Shown: one piece after another, positions 48,599 through 57,593 of the stretch | Layout of the letters: each line of letters begins with the position of its first letter | Position numbering within the stretch: position 1 is the first letter of the stretch | Assembly (NCBI GenBank): GCA_031422295.1 | Contig: JANOQM010000033.1 | Location: 1 to 64,000, forward strand | Length of the DNA stretch: 64,000 nucleotides | Reading direction: 5' to 3' | Source: JANOMH01 sp031422295 | GTDB taxonomy: Bacteria > Pseudomonadota > Alphaproteobacteria > Rhodobacterales > Rhodobacteraceae | Notes under the pieces: model-generated | The model's database searches: none | Seen by the model: only the letters and a program-made list of their open reading frames with translations | Told to the model about the DNA's origin: nothing | Position numbers and translations under genes: made by a program

Positions 48599-49606
48599 AT
48601 GATCAATCGTAACGCAATGATGACCAGTGTCGCAGCTTTGCTGGCAATGTCCGGGGCCGCGATGGCCCAAAACATGGCTGTGACCTATGGCACCAACTGG
48701 GTCGCTCAGGCCGAACATGGCGGCTATTATCAGGCTGTTGCCGACGGCACCTATGCCGCCTGCGGGTTGGATGTGACCATTGTGCCCGGTGGCCCGCAGG
48801 TCAACAACCGCGCCTTGCTGTTGTCCGGGCAAATCGACTTTCTGATGGGTGGATCGTCGCTGGACGCGTTTACGGCGATTCAGGAAGGTGTGCCGATCAT
48901 CACCGTTGCTGCGACGTTCCAAAAGGACCCGCAGGTCATCGTCACCCATCCCGGTGCCGCCACATCCTTTGCCGAACTGGTCAATCTGGACAAGTTTCTG
49001 ATCTCGGACGGCGGTGTGCTGACCTTCTGGGCCTGGATGGTGTCGGCCTATGGCTTCACCCCGGAACAGCGCGAAGTGTACACGTTCAACGCCGCCCCGC
49101 TGATCGCCAACACGACCTGGGGCATGCAGGGCTATCTGTCGTCCGAGCCGTATTTTGTTGAACAGGAGGCCGGGTTCAAACCCGATGTCTGGCTGATCGC
49201 GGATGCGGGTTATACCGCCTATTCGACCACGATCGACACCATGGCCGATACGATTGCCAACAACCCCGAGGCGGTGAAATGCTTTGTCGATGGGTCGGCG
49301 ATTGGTTGGTACAACTTTCTGTATAACGACAATGCCGCAGCGGTTGAAATGATCAAGGCCGACAACGCCGAAATGACTGACGAGGCGATTGCCTATGCCA
49401 TCGAGGTGATGAACACCAACGGGATCGCGGATTCAGGCGATGCGCTGACCCTGGGCATTGGTGCGATGACCGATGCGCGGATGGAAGACTTCTATAACAA
49501 GATGGTCGAGGCCGGAGCCGTACCCGCAGGTCTGGACTGGAAATCAGCCTACACGCTGGATTTTGTCAATCAGGGCGTCGGGCTAGATCTGCGGCCAGCG
49601 CAGTAA
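48599..49606 (+). CDS. ABC importer periplasmic binding protein, THI5/SsuA/NMT1 type
   Basis: 335 residues, signal peptide (MINRNAMMTSVAALLAMSGA then AMA), ATG chosen for GGGGAG eight bases before. VTYGTNWVAQAEHGGYYQAV and GLDVTIVPGGPQVNNRALLL, SGQIDFLMGGS are the typical first strand, Gly-rich turn and domain of the THI5-like family, which binds thiamine precursors, taurine, sulfonates, pyrimidines or aromatic amides. First gene of an operon with a CodA-like deaminase, so a cyclic N-compound such as creatinine or cytosine is likely. Confidence 0.88.
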   Translation: MINRNAMMTSVAALLAMSGAAMAQNMAVTYGTNWVAQAEHGGYYQAVADGTYAACGLDVTIVPGGPQVNNRALLLSGQIDFLMGGSSLDAFTAIQEGVPIITVAATFQKDPQVIVTHPGAATSFAELVNLDKFLISDGGVLTFWAWMVSAYGFTPEQREVYTFNAAPLIANTTWGMQGYLSSEPYFVEQEAGFKPDVWLIADAGYTAYSTTIDTMADTIANNPEAVKCFVDGSAIGWYNFLYNDNAAAVEMIKADNAEMTDEAIAYAIEVMNTNGIADSGDALTLGIGAMTDARMEDFYNKMVEAGAVPAGLDWKSAYTLDFVNQGVGLDLRPAQ

Positions 49607-49660
49607 AGACCGGATCTTGCGGCGGGGCCTGTCTGGCCCTGCCGCAGTCGGACGAACCCC

Positions 49661-50458
49661 ATGTCACAGATGACCCATCCCGCAACACTCCCCCTTGGGC
49701 GGCGACCCAAAGTGCTGGAAATGGCTGGCATTGCCAAGGTTTTCAATGGCAATGTCACCGCCCTGAAAGGCATGTCCCTGACCGTGAACGCGGGCGATTT
49801 CGTGTCGCTGCTGGGTCCGTCCGGTTGTGGCAAGTCCACGGCATTGCGCCTGATCGCAGGGTTGATGAACCCCACGTCGGGCCGCATCATGTGGGAAGGC
49901 GGGCAGGCGTCCGGCGACATTGGTGTGGTGTTTCAGGAACCGACCCTGATGCCATGGGCGACCGTGGCGCAGAATGTCTATCTGCCGTTTCGCCTGCGCG
50001 GTCTGACCTTTGTCAAGGTCAGGGACAAGATTGACGAGGCATTGGCGCTGGTTGGCTTGGATAAATTCCCCGATGCCTATCCGCGCGAATTGTCGGGCGG
50101 TATGAAGATGCGCGTGTCCATCGCCCGCGCATTGGTGACCAATCCCCGCTTGATCCTGATGGACGAACCCTTTGCCGCACTTGATGAAATCACCCGGCAA
50201 AAGTTGAACAATGACCTCCTGGCGCTGAAATCGAAAATTGGCTGCACGGTGATTTTTGTCACCCATTCGGTGTTTGAAAGCGTGTTCCTGTCCGACCGCA
50301 TCATCGTCATGGCCGCAAGACCCGGCCGTGTGGTCGAGGAGATTACGGTCGATGCCCCCTATCCCCGCGACATGGCGTTTCGCACGTCGGCCAATTACGC
50401 CGCCCATACCCAGGTCGTGTCAGCCGCCCTGTTGCAGGCGATAGGAGAGGTTGCATGA
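49661..50458 (+). CDS. ABC importer ATPase, TauB/SsuB type
   Basis: 265 residues. Walker A LGPSGCGKST, Q-loop VFQEPTLMPWATV, signature LSGGMKMRVSIARAL, Walker B LILMDEPFAALDE, H-loop FVTHSVFES. Signature SGGM rather than SGGQ is usual in this subfamily. Powers import with the neighbouring permease; start overlaps nothing, 54 bases after the binding protein. Its stop overlaps the permease start by four bases. Confidence 0.93.
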   Translation: MSQMTHPATLPLGRRPKVLEMAGIAKVFNGNVTALKGMSLTVNAGDFVSLLGPSGCGKSTALRLIAGLMNPTSGRIMWEGGQASGDIGVVFQEPTLMPWATVAQNVYLPFRLRGLTFVKVRDKIDEALALVGLDKFPDAYPRELSGGMKMRVSIARALVTNPRLILMDEPFAALDEITRQKLNNDLLALKSKIGCTVIFVTHSVFESVFLSDRIIVMAARPGRVVEEITVDAPYPRDMAFRTSANYAAHTQVVSAALLQAIGEVA

Positions 50459-51306
50459 GCGTCACCAATTCCCAAGAGGCGCTGTTTGACGCCGAAGAGG
50501 CCCGCCGCGCCCGCAGTCGCCAGAACGAGGCTGTGGCCCGCTGGCTGATCCCCTTGGCCGTCGTGGTGCTGACCGTGATTTTGTGGGACCAGACGGTCAA
50601 GCTGAACGATATCCCGCATTATATTCTGCCCGGCCCCGGCAGGGTGTGGGACCAATTGGTCGCGGACCGGGTATTGCTGGGGCAGGCGCTGCTGGTGACA
50701 TTGCGCATCACCGTGATGGCGCTGGCGGTTGCAGTGACGGGGGGCGTGTTATTGGCGATCCTGTTCAATCAAAGCCGCTTTGCCGAACTGGTGTTTTACC
50801 CCTATGCCGTCATCCTGCAAGTCACACCCATCGTGTCCATCGCACCCCTGATCTTTATCTATGTGCAGGACCCGACCGCCCGCGTGCTGATCTGTGCCTG
50901 GATCGTGGCGTTCTTTCCGATCCTGTCCAATACCACGTTGGGCCTGAAATCGACGGACCATAACCTGCGGGATTTGTTCACGATTTACGGGGCGTCGCGC
51001 TGGCAACGGCTGATCCGGCTGCAATTGCCGTCGGCCTTGCCGTATTTTCTTGGGGGACTGCGGATTGCCGGGGGGTTGGCCCTGATCGGGGCGATTGTCG
51101 CCGAATATGTGGTGGGCACCGGCGGGGCCGGGTCGGGGCTGGCGTTCCGGATACTTGAGGCGTCCTATCGTCTGAATATCCCCCGGATGTTTGCCGCATT
51201 GGCCTTGATTGGCGCAGTGGGCGTGGTGATCTTTGCGCTGACCGCGATCCTGTCGCATCTGCTGCTGCGCAAATGGCATGAATCGGCGATTGCACGGGAT
51301 ACATGA
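50455..51306 (+). CDS. ABC importer permease, TauC/SsuC type
   Basis: 283 residues, about six membrane helices (WLIPLAVVVLTVILWDQTV, LRITVMALAVAVTGGVLLAI, VLICAWIVAFFPIL, GGLRIAGGLALIGAIVAEYV). The EAA loop for contact with the ATPase is YGASRWQRLIRLQLPSALPY. Its TGA overlaps the deaminase start. Part of the importer above. Confidence 0.92.
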   Translation: MSVTNSQEALFDAEEARRARSRQNEAVARWLIPLAVVVLTVILWDQTVKLNDIPHYILPGPGRVWDQLVADRVLLGQALLVTLRITVMALAVAVTGGVLLAILFNQSRFAELVFYPYAVILQVTPIVSIAPLIFIYVQDPTARVLICAWIVAFFPILSNTTLGLKSTDHNLRDLFTIYGASRWQRLIRLQLPSALPYFLGGLRIAGGLALIGAIVAEYVVGTGGAGSGLAFRILEASYRLNIPRMFAALALIGAVGVVIFALTAILSHLLLRKWHESAIARDT

Positions 51307-52574
51307 TGGATTTTGCGACCCTGCCCGCTGGCCCCCTGCGCCTTGCCAATCTGACCCTGCCGGCCTGTCTGGCGGGGCAGGACGGTGATCTGGTCCGGGG
51401 CGATCTGTGTATTGAGGGCGGCAGGATCGTTGCTGATGTGGCAGGGCCGGTGGTGAATATGAAGGGCGCGATGGTATTTCCCGCCTTTACCGACATGCAC
51501 ACCCATCTGGACAAAGGCCATATCTGGCCCCGGTCGCCTAACCCGGATGGCACCTTTATGGGGGCGCTGACGGCAGTGCGGGGCGATACCGTTGGGCGCT
51601 GGACCGCAGAGGATATTCGCCAGCGGGCTGATTTCGCCCTGCGCTGCGCCTATGCCCATGGGACGGCGGCGATCCGGACGCATCTGGACTCTACCCCGCC
51701 GCAGGATGCAATTTCATGGCCAGTCTTTGCAGAGTTGCGGGAGAAATGGGCGGGCAAGATCGACCTGCAAGCCGCCTGCCTGATCGGCTGTGAGGGGTTT
51801 TCGACCGCAGGCGATTTTGCCCGAACTGCGGATATCGTGGCGGAACACGGCGGCGTGTTGGGCATGGTGACCTATCCGGTGCCAGATATCACCGACCGCA
51901 TCGCTGGCTTCTTTGACATGGCCGCCGCGCGGGGGCTGTCCGCCGATTTCCATGTGGACGAGACGCTGGATACCGGCAGCAATACCCTGCGCCAGATTGC
52001 CTTGGCGGTGCTGGAAACCGGCTATGACGCCCCCGTGGTCGTCGGCCATTGCTGTTCGGTATCCGCGATGGACGAGGCCACCGCGATGGCGACGCTGGAC
52101 CTTGTGGCCCGTGCCGGTCTGAACGTGGTCAGCCTGCCAATGTGTAACCTGTATCTGCAAGACCGCCACGCCGGACGCACCCCCCGGATGCGCGGGATTA
52201 CATTGGTCCACGAGATGCAGGCGCGCGGGATCAATGTCAGCTTTGCCTCTGACAATACGCGCGACCCGTTTTATGCCTACGGTGATCTGGATATGGTCGA
52301 GGTGATGCGCGAGGCTGTGCGCCTAAGCCATCTGGACCATTCCGGGCACGACTGGCCACGGGCGTTTACAGCGAACCCGCGCATGGCCATGGGGCTGGAA
52401 CCGCGCGACCTTGCTGTTGGAGACCCTGCCGATCTGGTGATCTTCAAAGCCCGTTCATGGACGGAACTTTTGTCGCGGCCCCAGGCCGACCGGATCGTGT
52501 TACGCCATGGCAGACAGATTGACCGGACGCTGCCGGACTATGCCGAACTTGATCATTTGATGAGGCCCACATGA
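51303..52574 (+). CDS. Cytosine/creatinine-deaminase-like amidohydrolase (CodA family)
   Basis: 423 residues. All metal and catalytic residues of E. coli CodA are found at near-equal spacing: H66 and H68 (FTDMHTHLDKG), H217 and E220 (FHVDETLD), H249 (VVGHCCS) and D317 (ASDNTRDPF), compared with H61/H63, H214/E217, H246, D313. CNLYLQDRHAGRTPRMRGIT is also CodA-like. The family deaminates cytosine, isocytosine, isoguanine-type rings or creatinine (to N-methylhydantoin). HyuAB and an N-carbamoylsarcosine-amidase-like enzyme nearby favour creatinine; cytosine cannot be excluded. Coupled to the importer permease by overlap. Confidence 0.88.
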   Translation: MMDFATLPAGPLRLANLTLPACLAGQDGDLVRGDLCIEGGRIVADVAGPVVNMKGAMVFPAFTDMHTHLDKGHIWPRSPNPDGTFMGALTAVRGDTVGRWTAEDIRQRADFALRCAYAHGTAAIRTHLDSTPPQDAISWPVFAELREKWAGKIDLQAACLIGCEGFSTAGDFARTADIVAEHGGVLGMVTYPVPDITDRIAGFFDMAAARGLSADFHVDETLDTGSNTLRQIALAVLETGYDAPVVVGHCCSVSAMDEATAMATLDLVARAGLNVVSLPMCNLYLQDRHAGRTPRMRGITLVHEMQARGINVSFASDNTRDPFYAYGDLDMVEVMREAVRLSHLDHSGHDWPRAFTANPRMAMGLEPRDLAVGDPADLVIFKARSWTELLSRPQADRIVLRHGRQIDRTLPDYAELDHLMRPT

Positions 52575-53980
52575 GTTTGCCCAAAGCCGACATTGCCAGC
52601 GCCAAGGCCGCATTGGCGCATCTGGACATGGACGAAAATCCGGTTTCCGTCCGCGCCAAATCGCGCGATTTCTTTTGGTATTCGCCAGTGCTGAAGGCGC
52701 GGCTGGATCATGTCACTGCCGATTTCGTGATAGCCCCGCGCAATGAGGCCGAGGTGATTGAGGTTTTGCGCGTCTGCTATGCCCATAACGTCCCCGTCAC
52801 CACGCGCGGCACCGGCACTGGGAATTACGGGCAGGCGATGCCCTTGGCCGGTGGTTGCGTGCTGCATATGCACAATATGAACGCGGTGAAGGCGGTCTAT
52901 CCGGGGCGGGTAATTGTTGAGCCGGGGTGTTTGCTGAAAGACCTCGATGCCGCCTGCATCGCGCATTCGGGGCAGGAAATTCGCATGTTTTCTAGTACTT
53001 GGGCCACCGCCACCATCGGCGGCTTCATCGCTGGAGGCTCGGGTGGGGTGGGATCAGTGCGCTGGGGCGCCTTGCGCGATCTGGGCAATATCATCCGGCT
53101 GCGGGTGGTGACGATGGAGGCAGAGCCCCGCGTGCTGGATTTCATCGGCGAGGAACTGCACCGGGTCAGCCACGCCTATGGCACTAACGGGATCATCGTC
53201 GAATTGGAGATGCCGGTGGCCCCGGCCTATGATTGGGTTGAACTGTTCGTGACCTGCCAGGATTTTCCTGCCGCTGCGCAATTCGCCACCGATCTGGCGG
53301 ATGAAGACGGCATTCTGATCAAACTCGCCTCGGTCTATGAAACCCCGATCGCGCAGGATTATTTCCAGCGCGTCGCCCCTTATGTGCAACCCGGCGACCA
53401 CCTGATCGGGCTGATGGTCGCCCCGCATGCGATGGATGCCTTTGCCACCTTCACCGCCCGCAGGCCGGGCGCGAAGGTGATCTACCGGTCTGACGCCCAC
53501 GATTGGGCCCGCGAACCCGGGCATGTGTTTGAGTATGGCTGGAACCATACGACATTGCGGGCGCTCAAGGTTGATCCGGCGATCACCTATCTGCAAGTAC
53601 GCTATGGCGCGCCGGATTATCTGGCCAAGATCGAAGCAGTCCGCGCCATGTTTCCGGGTGAGGTACTGCAACACCTTGAAGTTATGCGCGAAAATGGGCG
53701 GCTGATGGTGGCAGGGCTGTCATTGGTCCGGTTTACCACCGAGGCGCGGCTGGACGAGATTGTGAAGGGCCACGAGGCGCTGGGCTGTATGGTGTTCAAC
53801 CCGCACCGCTACACCTTAGAGGAAGGCGGGCGGCAGTCGGTCGATGCACGCCAGCTGGATTTCAAGCGCGAGGCTGATCCCAAAGGCCTGCTGAACCCCG
53901 GCAAGATGATTGCCTGGGATGATCCGACGTTTGCCTTTGACAAAATCTACCAATATTCTGGGCTGAAGGCGGCGGAATGA
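52571..53980 (+). CDS. FAD-binding oxidoreductase, PCMH/GlcD type
   Basis: 469 residues. The N-terminal FAD domain shows VTTRGTGTGNYGQAMPLAGG, VEPGCLLKDLDAAC and SSTWATATIGGFIAGGSGGV, the PCMH type used by glycolate and lactate oxidases and related dehydrogenases. C-terminal part is less typical, with FNPHRYTLEEGG and DPKGLLNPGKMIAW. No His for covalent FAD is obvious. It should oxidise an alpha-hydroxy acid, amino or ring substrate. Coupled to the deaminase and to the next gene by overlaps, so it belongs to the same pathway, at an unknown step. Confidence 0.88.
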   Translation: MSLPKADIASAKAALAHLDMDENPVSVRAKSRDFFWYSPVLKARLDHVTADFVIAPRNEAEVIEVLRVCYAHNVPVTTRGTGTGNYGQAMPLAGGCVLHMHNMNAVKAVYPGRVIVEPGCLLKDLDAACIAHSGQEIRMFSSTWATATIGGFIAGGSGGVGSVRWGALRDLGNIIRLRVVTMEAEPRVLDFIGEELHRVSHAYGTNGIIVELEMPVAPAYDWVELFVTCQDFPAAAQFATDLADEDGILIKLASVYETPIAQDYFQRVAPYVQPGDHLIGLMVAPHAMDAFATFTARRPGAKVIYRSDAHDWAREPGHVFEYGWNHTTLRALKVDPAITYLQVRYGAPDYLAKIEAVRAMFPGEVLQHLEVMRENGRLMVAGLSLVRFTTEARLDEIVKGHEALGCMVFNPHRYTLEEGGRQSVDARQLDFKREADPKGLLNPGKMIAWDDPTFAFDKIYQYSGLKAAE

Positions 53981-54558
53981 ACCGGGTTTTGGTCCTTTTC
54001 GCACATCCTTGCGAAGAAAGCTTTTCAGCCGCTTTGCACAAGACTGTCGTGGATGCGCTGACCGCCAAAGGCTGGGAGGTGGATGATTGCGACCTGAATG
54101 CCGAGGGGTTCAGCCCGGTGCTGTCCGCAGCTGAACGGCGAGCCTATCATGATGTCGGCCCGAACACCGCACCTGTTCAAAGCTATGTTGATCGGGTCAT
54201 GGCCGCACAAGCATTGGTGCTGGTCTTTCCGGTCTGGAACTACGGTTTCCCGGCGATCCTGAAGGGGTTTTTTGACCGGGTGTTTCTGCCCGGCGTGTCC
54301 TTCAGACTGGTCGATGGCAAGGTTAAACCGAACCTTATGAATATCGGCAAACTGGCCGCCGTGACCACTTATGGTGGCACAAGGTTCAAGACCTTCCTGG
54401 CCGGCGATCCGCCGCGCCGGGTTGTCACCCGGTCAATCCGCTATGTTTGTGGCGCTGAAAAGATGCGCTATCTGGCCCTGCATGACATGAACCGCGTCAC
54501 CGATGCCCAACGCGCCGCATATCTGGCCCGGGTTAAAGCCGAGATGGAGGCGTTCTGA
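53977..54558 (+). CDS. NAD(P)H dehydrogenase (quinone)-like flavodoxin-fold protein 1
   Basis: 193 residues, MdaB/KefF/YwrO type. LVLFAHPCEESFSAALHKTV is the flavin phosphate loop with the HP motif and FPVWNYGFPAILKGFFDRVF the conserved WxxP-KGxxDR segment. Transfers two electrons from NAD(P)H to a quinone or acts as flavin partner. Tandem paralogue of the next gene; both may reduce something for the FAD oxidase. Overlaps neighbours on both sides. Confidence 0.88.
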   Translation: MNRVLVLFAHPCEESFSAALHKTVVDALTAKGWEVDDCDLNAEGFSPVLSAAERRAYHDVGPNTAPVQSYVDRVMAAQALVLVFPVWNYGFPAILKGFFDRVFLPGVSFRLVDGKVKPNLMNIGKLAAVTTYGGTRFKTFLAGDPPRRVVTRSIRYVCGAEKMRYLALHDMNRVTDAQRAAYLARVKAEMEAF

Positions 54559-55187
54559 TGCGGGCGTTGGTGATTTATTGTCATCCCGATCCGGGCAGCT
54601 TTAATGCCGCTGTGCGCGATCTGATCCTTGAAAAGCTGGCCGGGCAGGGGGCCGAAGTGCGGCTGCATGACCTGTATGGCATGGGGTTTTCCCCGGTTTT
54701 GACCGCGCCGGAATGGGCGGGTTATCTGGGATGCCCGGGCAATGTCGCCCCGGTGGCGGGCCCGGTGGATGATGTGCGCTGGGCGGATACGCTGATTTTT
54801 ATCTATCCGACATGGTGGTATGGGTTGCCTGCCATGCTGAAAGGCTGGCTTGACAGGGTTTTGCTGCCCGATGTGGCGTTTCTGATGCCCGATGCAACGC
54901 ACAAGAATATCCGACCCGGATTGCACCATATCAAACGGCTGGGGGTGTTCACCACTTGTGGTGCGTCGCGTTGGCTGACCTTTGTCGTCGGTGCGCCGGG
55001 CAAGCGCACCTTGCAGCGTGGTGTTGGCTTCCTGCTGCGCCCGGGCAAGCGCAGCGTATTTGCGGCGCATTATCTGATGGATAGTTCGACCCCCACCAGC
55101 CGTGCCGCGCATTTGGGGAAGGTGGCCGCGAAAATGGACCGGCTGATCGGACGGCCCGCCCCACAACAAAAAGAGGTGCGCGCATGA
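54558..55187 (+). CDS. NAD(P)H dehydrogenase (quinone)-like flavodoxin-fold protein 2
   Basis: 209 residues, same fold: LVIYCHPDPGSFNAAVRDLI and YPTWWYGLPAMLKGWLDRVL. Contains a Cys-bearing FTTCGASRWL and a basic GVGFLLRPGKRS. Paralogous to gene 1 over the N-terminal two thirds. The pair is unusual for a deaminase operon and could form a heterodimer. ATG overlaps the stop of gene 1 by one base. Confidence 0.87.
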   Translation: MRALVIYCHPDPGSFNAAVRDLILEKLAGQGAEVRLHDLYGMGFSPVLTAPEWAGYLGCPGNVAPVAGPVDDVRWADTLIFIYPTWWYGLPAMLKGWLDRVLLPDVAFLMPDATHKNIRPGLHHIKRLGVFTTCGASRWLTFVVGAPGKRTLQRGVGFLLRPGKRSVFAAHYLMDSSTPTSRAAHLGKVAAKMDRLIGRPAPQQKEVRA

Positions 55188-55984
55188 CCCGCCGCTATGA
55201 TTGGGCTGACTTTCGTGCGCCAGAATATGCAGCGATTGATCCGATGCGCACCATTGCGATCCTGCCGACTGCCGCGATCGAACAGCATGGGCCGCATCTG
55301 CCAGTTGGCACCGATACGATTATTGCCGAAGGGTTGCTGGCCCGGTTGCGTGCCGACTGCCCTGCCGATCTGGATATCCGCATTCTGCCGGTGCAGGCGG
55401 TGGGCAAATCGAACGAGCATATCTGGGCGGCGGGCACCCTGACCCTGTCTGCCCCCACGGCCCTTGCCGCATGGACCGAAATCGGTCTGTCCGTCGCCCG
55501 TGCGGGTGTGCGCAAACTGGTCATTGTCAACAGCCATGGTGGCAATCTGGACCTGTGTTCGGTCCTGAGCCGCGAATTGCGGATCAGGGCCGGGATGCTG
55601 GCGGTCAAATCGCAATGGTCCGGCTTTGGCCTGCCCGATGGGCTGCTGTCGGACCGGGAAAAGGCATTTGGGATTCATGGCGGCGACGCTGAAACCTCGC
55701 TGATCCTGGCCTTTGCGCCAGATACCGTGGACATGGCGGCGGCGGGCGATTTCCGGTCCAGCGCCGAGGGCGGGCTGATTTCGCCGATTGGTCCGGTCAG
55801 TTATGGCTGGGTGTCGTCGGACCTGAACCCGGCGGGGGCGGTGGGTGATGCCTTTGCTGGCACGGCCGAAAAAGGCCATGCTTTGGCCCGGCACATGGTT
55901 GCCGGGTTTATTGACCTGCTGCGCAAGGTCGAGGCTACGGATATTGCAGGCTTTGCCCCGGTCAACGCGCCCGGCGGATTTTAG
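55184..55984 (+). CDS. Creatininase-family amidohydrolase
   Basis: 266 residues. Metal ligands of the family: E33, H35, H38 (IEQHGPHLPVGTDT), D44, H118 (NSHGGN) and E170 after HGGDAETS. In true Pseudomonas creatininase the motif after the His has a second Glu (HYEN; from memory E122), which is Gly120 here, as in MftE and ArfB-type members. So it is a binuclear or mononuclear metal hydrolase of this family, perhaps an amide or formamide hydrolase rather than creatininase. Last gene of the operon and coupled by overlap; no creatinase (pita-bread fold) is in the window. Confidence 0.88.
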   Translation: MTRRYDWADFRAPEYAAIDPMRTIAILPTAAIEQHGPHLPVGTDTIIAEGLLARLRADCPADLDIRILPVQAVGKSNEHIWAAGTLTLSAPTALAAWTEIGLSVARAGVRKLVIVNSHGGNLDLCSVLSRELRIRAGMLAVKSQWSGFGLPDGLLSDREKAFGIHGGDAETSLILAFAPDTVDMAAAGDFRSSAEGGLISPIGPVSYGWVSSDLNPAGAVGDAFAGTAEKGHALARHMVAGFIDLLRKVEATDIAGFAPVNAPGGF

Positions 55985-55987
55985 CGA

Positions 55988-56884
55988 TCAGCCTGTGATT
56001 GCCGCCATCGCCCGGCTGAACCCTGCAGTGTCCATCAGCGCCCGGCACCGCGCAAAACGTCCGTCCGCATAGGCCCGGAAATCATCCGCCGTGTTGCCAT
56101 TGGCCAGTTGGATCAGGCCCCAGAGCGTCCATAAAAGATCGCACATCGCTTTGTAGATCACCATCCGGCCCCGGTCTGCCGCAGGGGCAGGGCCGCCAAA
56201 ATAGGCGGCCAGCAGTGCCGCGTCCTGATCCGCATCAAACTGCCCTTCGACCGACACATCCCCGAGGTCCCACATCGGGTCATTCATGCCTGCATATTCC
56301 CAATCGACGATCCACATTTTGGCGCCGGTATCTAGGAAGTTTTCGCATAACGGGTCGCAATGGCACGCGACCAGCGGCACGGGGTTGTGCAACAGGGCAG
56401 TCCGGATGCTGCCCGCTGCAGCCACGACATCATGATAACCAGCAGGCAGGGCCACATCTTTGGTCGCCAGCAGCGCCAGATAATTGTCAATCATTGCGAA
56501 AAGTTCGAACCGGAATGGGAAAGTCACGCCGGAGTCGTGCAACTGGCGCAGCGATTGCCCGGCGCGGGTGATTGCACCGGGGCGGTCACGAAACCCGGCG
56601 GGCGACATGGTAGTGGCCCCATCGATGTGCTGCGTGACCATGATCCCGCTGGCCGGATCGACAAATATCACCGCAGGGCTGACCCCGGCAGTGGCGGCGG
56701 CAGTGGCACTGGCCGCCTCGTGGTGGCGGTTGATGTAATCTTCGGTGCCGGCTCCGGGCAGTCGCAACACTTGGTCCCCCAGCCGGTAGACCCGGTTGGT
56801 CAGCCCACCCAGCCGGTCAATCGGGCCGGTATAGCCCGCCAAGACCGGGATGGTCGCCAGTATTGGGCGGATATCTTCTGACAT
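55988..56884 (-). CDS. Choline-kinase-like phosphotransferase 1
   Basis: 298 residues. APH/choline kinase fold: Brenner motif CHCDPLCENFLDTGAKMWIV (HxDxxxxN) then DWEYAGMNDPMWDLGDVSVE with the metal-binding Asp. Early parts GYTGPIDRLGGLTNRVYRLG and VLRLPG with Gly loop and Arg/Lys. Family members phosphorylate choline, ethanolamine, aminoglycosides and other amino alcohols. Convergent to creatininase and divergent from the methyltransferase gene. A second, distant paralogue lies at 60035. Confidence 0.87.
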   Translation of the reverse strand: MSEDIRPILATIPVLAGYTGPIDRLGGLTNRVYRLGDQVLRLPGAGTEDYINRHHEAASATAAATAGVSPAVIFVDPASGIMVTQHIDGATTMSPAGFRDRPGAITRAGQSLRQLHDSGVTFPFRFELFAMIDNYLALLATKDVALPAGYHDVVAAAGSIRTALLHNPVPLVACHCDPLCENFLDTGAKMWIVDWEYAGMNDPMWDLGDVSVEGQFDADQDAALLAAYFGGPAPAADRGRMVIYKAMCDLLWTLWGLIQLANGNTADDFRAYADGRFARCRALMDTAGFSRAMAAITG

Positions 56885-56969
56885 GGGTCAACCTTTGGGC
56901 GATTGCGGTTTCCCGATTGGCTGCCAAAGGCTATGATTCCGCAAGTGATTTTCTGGAAATGGGACAGCT

Positions 56970-57593
56970 ATGACAACGCATAAACATGATGGTCATCTGG
57001 GGGCTGTCTATGAGGCCAAAGGGCCAGCCGAAGTGGCCGCCCTGTATGACCGCTGGTCGGGCACATATGACGCCGAAATGGCCGCAGCCGGATATCGCCA
57101 TCCGTCCGTGGCATTGGCGCTGTTGGCCCGGTATCTGCCGCGTGGTGCTGCCCCGCTGCTGGATGCCGGCGCGGGCACCGGGTTGGTGGGTGATTGGCTG
57201 GGCATTGTCGGCTACGCCGAAGTCGAGGCGCTGGATATTTCCGAAGGGATGCTGGCCGTGGCTGCCGCCAAGGGCCAGTATAAGGCTCTGCATTGTCTGG
57301 CGCTGGGTGGTCCATTGCCGTTTGCCGACGGGGCCTATGCCGGGGTGATTTCAACCGGCGTCTTCACCACCGGCCATGTCGGGGCCGAAGCCCTGCCCGA
57401 ACTGATCCGCATTACAGCGATCGGGGGTGTTCTGGTGCTGACGGTCAAACTGCCGATCTGGGAAGCTGGGTTTGTGCAGGCTATCGCTGCCAGTTCTGAT
57501 GTGCAGATGCTGGAACTGACTGCGCCCTATGTGTCGATGCCCGGCGAGGTGGGCACGGTGCCGGGGGTGGCTGTGGCGTTGCGGCGGGTTTAG
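56970..57593 (+). CDS. SAM-dependent methyltransferase
   Basis: 207 residues, class I. VAALYDRWSGTYDAEM, LLDAGAGTGLVGDWLG (motif I) and VEALDISEGMLAVA (acidic motif II) define a SAM-binding domain. The C-terminal part LPIWEAGFVQAIA is less conserved. N-methyl amine chemistry nearby makes an N-methyltransferase or small-molecule enzyme plausible; not provable. Its stop overlaps the dehydrogenase gene stop (convergent). Confidence 0.85.
   Translation: MTTHKHDGHLGAVYEAKGPAEVAALYDRWSGTYDAEMAAAGYRHPSVALALLARYLPRGAAPLLDAGAGTGLVGDWLGIVGYAEVEALDISEGMLAVAAAKGQYKALHCLALGGPLPFADGAYAGVISTGVFTTGHVGAEALPELIRITAIGGVLVLTVKLPIWEAGFVQAIAASSDVQMLELTAPYVSMPGEVGTVPGVAVALRRV

Noticed and set aside
56917..56927. 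Palindrome TTGGC-T-GCCAA between kinase 1 and the methyltransferase.
   Set aside because: Short, and the half-site TTGGC is common in this DNA; no promoter elements could be placed around it.
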